The position numbers and the translations under genes were made by a program. The notes under the pieces are model-generated. The model made no database searches. It was not told the origin of the DNA and saw nothing but the letters and a program-made list of their open reading frames with translations. Shown piece by piece: positions 19,501 through 26,048 of a stretch of DNA of 64,000 nucleotides. The first letter of the stretch is position 1, and each line of letters begins with the position of its first letter. This DNA is from Tribonema minus (lineage: Eukaryota > Sar > Xanthophyceae > Tribonematales > Tribonemataceae): NCBI GenBank assembly GCA_017506865.1, contig JAFCMP010000518.1:620001-684000 (forward strand). The letters are read 5' to 3'.

Positions 19501-22193
19501 CGCGTGCGCGTCTGAGCAATGCGGCTGTCTGCACCAGTGACCACTAGCTCCTGCTGCACCGTGAAGCCGCCGTGTGCTGCGCAGCGCAGAAACTCCGCCA
19601 GCTCCGGTGCCGCCCTAAGGCCCGGAACATTTTCAATCTGCAGTAGTCGGCAGGTCTCTGCGCCCATTGCTACCTCCAGCATGTAGTAGAGGTGCTCCAT
19701 GCCCAAAGCCGTCTCCCCCTCCCCTGCTGTTGAGAACTTCTGGCAGGGGGGGGGCCCTAATAAGACCTCGGCGCGCAGCCGCCCCATATCTGCAATGAGC
19801 TCTGCGCGCGTAGATGGGTCCGCCATATCCCGGCGGCGAACGTCCGTATGAGGGTGATTCTCCTTGTATATCCGAAGAGCGCGCTCCTCAGAGTCAACGG
19901 CTAGCTTGACGTTCAAGTAGGGCTGAAGCCCCTCCGCCAGGCCGCCAGCGCCGCAGTAAACCTCTACCGCCGTGGCGCGCGCGTTCGGGTCCCGTTCCAG
20001 CACGCTGTCGGGTACCTCACGTAGCGGCCGCGCCTTGCCCAGCACGGTGCCACGTGGCAGCGAGAGGGGCTCCCCCCGCTGCTCGAGCTTGACCGGCTTG
20101 GCATGCAGCCCAACCGTCAGCTCGCGTGTGTACATGTGATTCAGGAATTCCTCCGCAATTGTCACATGTGCTGTGTCCAGTTCTCCCGGGCAGGAGACGA
20201 CAGGTGTGATCCCATCAGACTCCATCACTTGAACCCAAACTGTCTGCACACCATGTTCAAGGCCATCTAGCTCTGTTGCGACGCGCACTACTGCCACCCA
20301 ATCGCGTTCCTCCGCGTAGGTGTACACTGGGACTTTGGGACTGAAGCTGGGGGTGGGTTCTGCTGATGGCTCGCCATACACGTATGTGGGCCCACTGCCA
20401 CTATGACTTGCATGCCACTTATGTCTGCTGATGTGGTCACGCCCAATGATGATGTCGTGTGGCAGGTGTGGTACAATGAGCGCCAGCTGAGTGAAAGCTA
20501 CCCCGTCTGGGCCGTCAGTCTCAAAGTGAAGCGCTACAGCGTGGGTGACGAGCTGTGGCTTCTTGGATGTGTCAACACCGGCTACTGCCCTAGGTTTGCT
20601 GAGTTGGTGAACATCCCGCTGCTCTATGGCTCCTGATGCAACTAATTTGCGGAATGCTTGCTCCCTGATGGCAGTAACTGAGGCCCCAGTGTCCCAGAGA
20701 ATGTCCCTAGAAAACTTGCAACGTAGTGCACGCGCAGAGCGTAAACGGGCCTTGAACCTAGAGTGCACGTCAGTATAGAGTTTGCCCCTTACGTTGGGCA
20801 TGCTTGCCTGCTGTGGTACAGGTAGTACTGCGGCCTCCATCGCTGCCACCTCAGCGTAGTATGCCAAGACCGTCCCGTCATCAGCTCCGTCCTCCGGCGC
20901 CCACATTGCCAGTATCTCGAAGCAGCGCTCAACAGTGCGCGCCTCCTCTGCCATGGCTATCTCCACCGCTGTCAGGCCCGCCTCGCCGTCCAGCATCTCG
21001 TCGATGGCGCCAAGGGTCTCTGCCGCCGGCGCCCAGCTACGCATCCGCCGCTGCGGCTCAGGTTGAGCCGTGCCATCCACCTTGAAAGCATGAAGCCGCT
21101 GCAGATATATCAGCCTGCGCTGCTGCTCCGCTGCAAAGGCGGCGTCGTCGGCGGCGTGCGCCGCCGCAGCAGCGTCGCCGCCGCTGAGTGGTGCTGAAGG
21201 CGATCTTGAGGTTTGTGTGGGAGTCGCAGTTGATGTCGGAGTTGAGGTTGGTGTAGAACATGGAGTTGTCGTGTGTCGCGCCGCAGCAGCTGCTGCAGTC
21301 GCCAAATGTGGCGCCGTTGCCGGCGCAGGAGTTGCAGTTGTAGCCGTTGCCGGCGCAGAAGTTGCAGTTGTAGCCGTGCTGCAGCTACTCACTGGTGGTG
21401 CTGGTGGTATCCTCACCCCCCCTTGCAATGGCGCGTGCGCGCCAACGCCATGACCCGCTGCAGCGTGCACGGGCCTCCGTGCTGGAGTACCAAGCTCCTG
21501 AATAGGGCTGAGGGGTGCCACCGGCCGTCGAGAGCGCTGCTCCTGCTGCAGGCGCGACGCGCGCGCGCGCCGTAGCCGTGCGCCGCTGGATTTACGTCGC
21601 CCCAAAATAGGCCATCGCTGTAGAGTCGTAGTTGTTGTTGCCGGCGACTGTGCAGCACCACCAGGCGCCGCCAACGCCGCCGGTCTCCATCGCGCCGTTG
21701 CTGCTTGAGCAGCGTTCGTGGGCGCCTCCTCAGCAGCAGCGCTCAACGGAAGCTGCGCCGCGCCTGCTGGTGCTGCTGCCGTCGTAACGTTCTGCTGCGC
21801 GGCTGCTGCATGGGCGGCGCTCGCCGCTGCTGCAGAAGCCGCATGCACTGCAGACAGCGCAGCGCCCAAAAGTGCCGCTGCTGCCGCAGCACTCCGTGGT
21901 GCTGCTGGTGCGGGCGCGGCGCGTCGCGGCGCCGCAACACCAGAAGCACGCGCCGCGACTGGCGCGGCGCCCGAGGGCGCTGCTGCCATCGCAACGCTCC
22001 GCTGCGCGTCATCCTCTTGAGCGGCGCTCGCCGGCGCCACTGAAGAAGCTGCGGGCGCCGCAGCTGGCGCCGCATGTCCCCCACGCCCTCTGCAGCGTTG
22101 TTGTGCCGCCGCAGCAGATCCTCTTGCCGCGCGATCACCTCCTCCATACGCTTTTGCCCCTGCGCAACCTCCGCTGCCACTCCTGACAGGCGC
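16527..22193 (-). CDS. Retrotransposon polyprotein: aspartic protease, C5-cytosine DNA methyltransferase, zinc-knuckle/endonuclease-like domain
   Basis: One open frame of over 1,800 codons. Residues here count from a GTG at 22040; the frame is open from 22193 and is the gag frame after one TGA. Residues 1-330 are Ala/Pro/Thr-rich. Protease: ILWDTGAS (Asp450) with a downstream IIIGRDHI flap. Methyltransferase, residues about 690-1010: motif I YCGAGGL (about 693), catalytic GPPPCQ (Cys766), motif VI ENV (803), motif VIII QTRTRV (843), a motif IX-like LRAIHSFP block, motif X ANAVCPQMA (about 993). All key residues are present, so activity is plausible; the target would be cytosine C5 in DNA. An Ala-rich repeat linker follows (17900-18840). 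The C-terminus (16530-17500) has CKLC...H...C (Cys1603, Cys1606) and RRMDI, VDVTC and AKTTHY...Y blocks, as in endonuclease-like tails of other retroelements. No CCHC gag knuckle was found. Expression could be by stop readthrough or frameshift. Confidence 0.9.
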   Translation of the reverse strand, partial: APVRSGSGGCAGAKAYGGGDRAARGSAAAAQQRCRGRGGHAAPAAAPAASSVAPASAAQEDDAQRSVAMAAAPSGAAPVAARASGVAAPRRAAPAPAAPRSAAAAAALLGAALSAVHAASAAAASAAHAAAAQQNVTTAAAPAGAAQLPLSAAAEEAPTNAAQAATARWRPAALAAPGGAAQSPATTTTTLQRWPILGRRKSSGARLRRARASRLQQEQRSRRPVAPLSPIQELGTPARRPVHAAAGHGVGAHAPLQGGVRIPPAPPVSSCSTATTATSAPATATTATPAPATAPHLATAAAAAARHTTTPCSTPTSTPTSTATPTQTSRSPSAPLSGGDAAAAAHAADDAAFAAEQQRRLIYLQRLHAFKVDGTAQPEPQRRMRSWAPAAETLGAIDEMLDGEAGLTAVEIAMAEEARTVERCFEILAMWAPEDGADDGTVLAYYAEVAAMEAAVLPVPQQASMPNVRGKLYTDVHSRFKARLRSARALRCKFSRDILWDTGASVTAIREQAFRKLVASGAIEQRDVHQLSKPRAVAGVDTSKKPQLVTHAVALHFETDGPDGVAFTQLALIVPHLPHDIIIGRDHISRHKWHASHSGSGPTYVYGEPSAEPTPSFSPKVPVYTYAEERDWVAVVRVATELDGLEHGVQTVWVQVMESDGITPVVSCPGELDTAHVTIAEEFLNHMYTRELTVGLHAKPVKLEQRGEPLSLPRGTVLGKARPLREVPDSVLERDPNARATAVEVYCGAGGLAEGLQPYLNVKLAVDSEERALRIYKENHPHTDVRRRDMADPSTRAELIADMGRLRAEVLLGPPPCQKFSTAGEGETALGMEHLYYMLEVAMGAETCRLLQIENVPGLRAAPELAEFLRCAAHGGFTVQQELVVTGADSRIAQTRTRVCWLLGRPGIGEHDIARMQASMHQAVQLLTYAKQHAEYDTVRNVTSDVLDSNGQRRDCFATVGRNTRAKQVHSMDGPAPTIRGCTYRRNLQPNIDVRPKDATQDPAEHARAEYLPWHALRAIHSFPTSYKWDAPEPPDVTAYSQMLANAVCPQMADLLGGILLQSGLLHDVVDQAAASSLPDPVQTLINTGTHHAFGKYGVALAQEARRRVARGARAPQAQAAAAAAAPASAATAAPASAAAAAPASAAAAAPASAAAAALASAAAAAAYTGVARSAPRAAAAAPQGAAQSAAAPRSSVTKATSSGPVHGDTAAAAQAAAARRDAAAASVPACTVRAAAQAASRAAHKEVTQATAARRSAATAAAPEGAAPIAARAAGVAYASARAARAPVTPRSAAAAAAAAPVGAALAAARAVSSVAPASAAQAADAQRSAAAAAAPTGVAPAAACADSAAAPTNAAHGVATQRSTATAAAHAGAEPVAVRMATAVERASTARAAAAQQRSTAAAAPDGAAHAAKACGSNAAAAASATSDTAAQRAHAAGAAAAPARAGREEHVFVLDLRTDILRCGAEPEGDAGSSADATIAKGAAAVREALQQHLGEAVDFEPSGSAKVHIPGDKLEHILPPALTPLQQQPPTQQPPLRPTAGGGTGADAACVLDASALQLQCSLKRPNQSALADAVATELADKVEADLQQLPQGTQRTQALARFRSQRHMHSIGMAFLNEPMYSTTASFDGLSWQLAVKRAIGVEEQTAGCKLCGKSPGGTLHARLCQAPRVKAHDTIVHKSVKRATQRLLRQYLKTGLVDEDYTPFLGSAGPPGSRRMDIVLPADAFPVTGYDDPTRHLPLMVDVTCFEAQVASRAAKTAADPERCCRDQEAAKTTHYSGHYDQNCYKLATLAIGSFGSIGEQGRKLLEAVATEYASRMSVPGGARPKALKGIALARLRSALSAALHMAYSGRVMTHMAESRGGGHMEEDVGEDPEMPFGGGGV
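18690..18835 (-). repeat. 24-bp tandem repeat coding Ala/Pro/Ser
   Basis: About five copies of a GCTCGCCGGCGCCGCCGCAG unit (24-bp period) inside the large retrotransposon ORF. They code a PASAAAAA-type linker between the methyltransferase and C-terminal domains. The unit stays in frame in every copy. Confidence 0.8.
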
Positions 22194-23174
22194 TCACCCA
22201 TGTGGATCAGCCGCCGCAGTCGCGACCCTCTCACCGACCTCCGCGATGCTCTCCGCGATGGCCGCCATGTCTCCTTGTATGACAGGAATCACATCCTGTA
22301 CCAGCGCGTCCATGTCGCGCTGTGATGCTGCACCGCCTGCGATGGTGGGGCCACTCCCCAGCTGCGCCAGTGCACTAGCGTGCTCCGCCAGCTGCATCTG
22401 GTGCCTGCGCAGCGATGTGTTGATACCGGGCAAGTTGTGCGTAATTACCATGCACAGATCCTGCCCCATGAGAGAGGTGGTGTTGGCCACCCCTGCGAGC
22501 CCCCCTTTGAGGCTGGTTACCTCGGACTGCAGGTACTGCAACTCCATGTTGAGCTGCAAGTCCAAGTTTTCCTCGGCAGTCATATGCCCCACCGTTGCAG
22601 CTTCCTTTCGCTGCTCCTCCTGCTCCATTTCACGCTCCCTAGGAGAGGGCACCGCGTCCATTGCGGGCCCAGATCCCATTGGGCGGATGACCAGGTGCTT
22701 CGGGTTGTCGGCGAGGGCGCCAAGAAGTCCTGTGGGTCCAGAAGGCTTGCCGCCAGACTCGTGCCCCCAGTCGGCAGCAGCACTGTCTGCCCACTTTACC
22801 AAAGCATGGTCAGCGACAGATACTGGACCTGAAGTGCTGTCGCTGCTCCCGATGGTGGACAAGTGGTGCGGAGCCGCCGCAGCAGCGTCAGTTGCAGGCC
22901 CTGGCACAGGCTCTGTTCTCACTGCGCTGCCGCTTGCTAGCTCGTTCGCACTCTGGGCTGGTACGACTGCTCCACCAGCAGCGCCTCCAGCCTTGATCGC
23001 AACAGCATCTGCCAGTGATGCTGCGCGTCCCACGGACAAACTCCGTGACCTCTGCACACGCCTCGGCTCCGGGTTGTGGCCATAGGGCAGCTTGGCCAAC
23101 ACAACTCCAGAGCTCCGCGTTGCGCGAGAGTTTACTCCTGATGCAGCACGCGCCGAGTCCTGCTCGTGCGCCAT
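22194..23174 (-). CDS. gag: Retrotransposon gag-like protein
   Basis: 326 codons from an ATG in good context (ACCATGG) shortly inside the 5' LTR and PBS. The N-terminal third is Ala/Ser/Pro-rich. From about residue 180 it is highly charged and helical (REREMEQEEQRKEAA, then LDLQLNMELQYLQSEV), a probable coiled-coil, which fits a Gag that assembles particles. No CCHC knuckle is visible. The frame ends at TGA (22194-22196), and the next large ORF is in the same frame. The coiled-coil pattern also continues past the stop in the +1 frame (GERLSGVAAEVAQGQ, RMEEVIARQEDLLRRH, to about 22075). So either two compensating indels or a programmed shift or readthrough joins gag to the next ORF. Family assignment rests on position and composition. 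Confidence 0.65.
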   Translation of the reverse strand: MAHEQDSARAASGVNSRATRSSGVVLAKLPYGHNPEPRRVQRSRSLSVGRAASLADAVAIKAGGAAGGAVVPAQSANELASGSAVRTEPVPGPATDAAAAAPHHLSTIGSSDSTSGPVSVADHALVKWADSAAADWGHESGGKPSGPTGLLGALADNPKHLVIRPMGSGPAMDAVPSPREREMEQEEQRKEAATVGHMTAEENLDLQLNMELQYLQSEVTSLKGGLAGVANTTSLMGQDLCMVITHNLPGINTSLRRHQMQLAEHASALAQLGSGPTIAGGAASQRDMDALVQDVIPVIQGDMAAIAESIAEVGERVATAAADPHG

Positions 23175-23214
23175 GGTACCGCTATCGCCTGGTGGATCTG
23201 GTCAAAGATCGTCT

Positions 23215-23232
23215 TTTCGTACTCGGGAACCA
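23215..23232 (-). other. Primer-binding-site-like sequence
   Basis: On the element strand, two bases after the 5' LTR, the sequence reads TGGTTCCCGAGTACG. TGG pairs with the tRNA CCA end. The matching tRNA is not identified. Confidence 0.5.
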
Positions 23233-23234
23233 AC

Positions 23235-23443
23235 TGATGAAACAACTAGCCTCCGTACTACACTTCAGCAAGTGCAGGGAACAATGCAGAGAAGACACCC
23301 ACACACAACACAGCTGACCGAACTGTGCTATGTGTATTCTGGGGCTGCTGCTCTTGTCTGAGCCGAACAACCAACAACGAACAATCTCGTAACTGCCAAC
23401 CGTAACAGTTGCAGGTGACACTCCAACATCCAGTGTCACCACA
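23235..23443 (-). repeat. 5' LTR of the methyltransferase retrotransposon
   Basis: 209 bp, TG...CA, direct repeat of 12062-12276. It should hold the element's promoter; no TATA element could be assigned confidently. Followed on the + strand by AAGC, matching the other flank. Confidence 0.93.
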
Positions 23444-25059
23444 AAGCCTGGCTCCGACTCGGAGGCATCCCATGGCATATATGATATTATAATATCCTAA
23501 CAGACACTTCTTTATATATAGCACTGCATGATATGCTTATGCCATAGTATGGATGGATGCGAATTGATACTATTATAGATATATCGCATTGTCGGCAACA
23601 GCATTCAAGTTGTCGGACATGCCGTTGGGAACTTTGATGACTCAGAATGTGTCATCTGATTCATGTATCACTGATGGCATACGTTTCCAACATGATGATG
23701 ACCATGATGACATTTGTTATCATGAGGGACACACATTAAATTCGAGATGTCATCAGCATGACTATTTCAAAGTCTGGAAACAGGCAAACTTCTTTGTGAG
23801 AGTCCCATGGGTCACTTGGAGGCTCCGCCAAAATTCAACGTTACTTACTACGGCGTACCTACTAGTAGTAAGCGCAACATACTGCAGTGCCGCACCAACT
23901 GCCAATTTAAACTGAACTTCGCGTAGACTGCACTGGCATTTAGAACTACTTAGTTTAGTAATTCGCGCAACCTTGAAGTTGTAAACTTTTGAAACTTGAA
24001 GTTCACATTTCGCTTGCGCATGCGATGGACACATGCATACTTATTAACTTGAAGAGAGAGAGGTGAAAGTGGGTGACGTTTTCCGCCCTCCTTAGTAAGG
24101 GCCGCCACCTGGCGGTGGCATATGTGCCACATTTTGCCCTAGACTAAGTGTCTGTAGTGGATTCAAAGTTTGTAACAACTTGACACTTGATAACTGAGAA
24201 ATAAAGATGAACCATATTAATCGATTAATGCTGTTCAAAAGACTCTCGGATGTCACTTTCATTTGGCAAGTCAGACTCAATTGATATATATTTTCATATG
24301 ATGATTGTTACGGCACGCGCCATTAGCTGGGGCCTTTCTTCAGGACTGGTCTTTGCTTTGGGACGGTTCTTAGGGCCACCTGGGGCTGTTATCATGGTAG
24401 TTCTAGAAGTATGTGAGCTCTGTAGGCCTATGACGCTGGGGCACTTGCACCTAGCAGGTCAGTGACTCTAGCACTTGCCAAGTTCCACCTAGGTTCTCCT
24501 GGTTGTTGTTGGTGAGGGGGGTGATCTGTCCCCCTTTTCAAGGAGTTCTGGCTTTGCCAAATGACTGTGGAGCCTCACTCTCTCTACCTGGGACATTGGC
24601 AACAGGGACTGATACATACACAGGTGAATTAGCTACTCACTGGGTGTTGTGTTTGCCTGCCTGTTCAAGTTGATGTGTGCTTGTTAGAGATTGTCTGGAG
24701 GAGTACCATGGTGTCCCTGGTGTAGATATGCTTTGGTGATCTTGGTATCTTAGGATAGCTGCTTGCTTGCCTCCCTGGTTTGTGGCACATGAGCTTGCTG
24801 CCCCTGTCCTAACATGATGTGCCAGGCGGCCTTCGGAGCTTGCCGCGGCATGCCGCGTCACGAATGAGGCAGTCGTCTTGGTTATCATAAAGCAACGTCA
24901 CGGTTTTGGGCCGCTGATGCGACTGAGGATTTACCATGATGTTGACTCATTTCATTTGATTGTCTTCTATTAACAAGTACTAAAAAAAGCGACTTATTAA
25001 CTTGAAGTCAAAGCGGATTTGGATGTGATCGTCTGCACACCACTTCTTCAGAATAGCGT
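23444..25059. other. Intergenic, AT-rich in part
   Basis: No supported gene. The first 150 bases are AT-rich with many TATATA words. A GC hairpin-like block (GCCGCCACCTGGCGGTGGC) sits near 24100. Small ORFs have no domain or splice support. Confidence 0.4.
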
Positions 25060-25272
25060 TGTACTTATGATCTTGTATTTATAGCAGCCCCAAGGTGGGC
25101 TTGATGCGTTCGATAAGATTGCAAAAAACTAAAATCGGACGGGCCCTTAGAGCCCTGCGTTGCAGGCTTGTAATAGACTCATGGGGGGCAGACACAGCGG
25201 CACCCAGTCTGAGCCACACCTATCGTAGCCGATGTCTCCATCTCTTGAGCGAAAACGCCGGAGGACCGCGGT
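25060..25272 (-). repeat. Dispersed repeat, right (uninterrupted) copy
   Basis: Direct-orientation match of 11431-11544 plus 11766-11862 with only a few substitutions. It provides the empty site for the 221-bp insertion in the left copy. Confidence 0.75.
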
Positions 25273-25545
25273 TATGCCTCTAGTATACATTTGGGCCAGA
25301 GGCGCCCGGTCCTCGATTCCTTGCCTAAGCACGCCGCTGACGTGCCTGGCCGAGGTTCTCTTTCTTGCGAGTTCAAGCAAACGATCTACAGTGTGCCCTG
25401 ATGCTATCCGTATCCCCATGTTCCAATATCCCCTGCTGCTGCCCAAAGCCGTATCCTCACCACACGCGACTCCGCAGCTCCTGCTCACAGCCAGCATCTC
25501 CCATCCCCTTGCTGCCTGATGCACCCTCGCCACCATCAGCGCCAC
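25147..25545 (-). CDS. Possible coding exon of unknown function
   Basis: An open minus-strand frame of about 130 codons with mixed, protein-like composition (for example HTVDRLLELARKRTSARHVSGV). It runs into the dispersed repeat, whose conserved reading LRRFRSRDGDIGYDRCGSDW ends at a TAA. A second frame (25457-25840) ends at a good donor (GTGAGG), so the exon structure is unclear. It would be divergent from the oxidoreductase gene at 26049. No family recognised; the repeat overlap makes a transposon-derived or gene-fragment origin equally likely. Confidence 0.25.
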   Translation of the reverse strand: MALMVARVHQAARGWEMLAVSRSCGVACGEDTALGSSRGYWNMGIRIASGHTVDRLLELARKRTSARHVSGVLRQGIEDRAPLAQMYTRGITAVLRRFRSRDGDIGYDRCGSDWVPLCLPPMSLLQACNAGL

Positions 25546-26048
25546 CGCGAGCGCTGCCGCACCTCTCGGTGCTAACGAGCAGAGTTGTACAAGTCTTTCT
25601 CAGCTGACTTCTAAGGTTTTCTTTGCCAAATTTGCTTACTTTCACACTAGATGCTTCAGTACAGCCATTCTTTGAAAATGCGAACGTTGCCTGTGCTGTG
25701 TAGGATCGATGTTGCATGGTGTGCCTGCAAACTCTTCGATGGACTCGTACCGTGGCTTCTGAACTCAATGGCGTCTCCCCAGAGCGTCGTACCTGAAGTT
25801 TGATGGACACAGAATCTCCCAAAAACTTCAGGAATTTCAACAGGGGACCTTGGCGACGTGAAGCTGGGTGTAAGGTGAATGACGTTGCTCAGCCATTTCT
25901 TTGTTGGCGCGCTGCTTTGGACGACGCTCTCGGTCGCAGCAGGTTTTGTCGGTGCATTCGTGCGGTGGCGCTTGATCTTGATCACCTGCGCACTTCAATT
26001 TCAGGATCGCTGATCTGTGAGCGAAACACGGCAACAGCAGCGACCACC

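Larger units (their letters stand above)
12062..23443 (-). mobile_element. LTR retrotransposon (Ty3/gypsy, chromodomain type) carrying a C5-DNA methyltransferase
   Basis: The element is 11.4 kb. Direct LTRs (215 and 209 bp, TG...CA) flank it; AAGC lies just outside both ends (12058-12061, 23444-23447), a 4-bp target duplication. In element order: LTR, PBS-like TGG (23232), gag-like ORF (22194-23174), a large ORF with aspartic protease, DNA methyltransferase and zinc-knuckle/endonuclease-like domain (16527-22193), a broken pol with RT, RNase H, integrase and chromodomain (12593-16420), a purine tract and LTR. The LTRs differ by about three substitutions and one 6-bp indel, so the insertion is fairly young even though pol is already defective. 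Retrotransposons that captured cytosine methyltransferases have been described in dinoflagellates and the charophyte Klebsormidium; membership of those lineages cannot be judged by eye. Confidence 0.93.

Noticed and set aside
12593-22196. Reassigned stop codons (TAG or TGA as sense)
   Set aside because: Host genes in the window end normally in TGA or TAG at expected C-termini (ankyrin and the 224-residue protein end in TAG; BCKDHA and the oxidoreductases in TGA), so the in-frame stops are better seen as mutations or recoding in the element.
22246-23085. 279-codon plus-strand ORF
   Set aside because: Antisense of the gag-like ORF, which has the better start context, position and helical pattern.
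11431-25272. The 213-bp flanking repeats as LTRs of an outer retrotransposon
   Set aside because: No TG...CA ends, no PBS or PPT next to them, and no second set of retroviral domains between them and the inner element.
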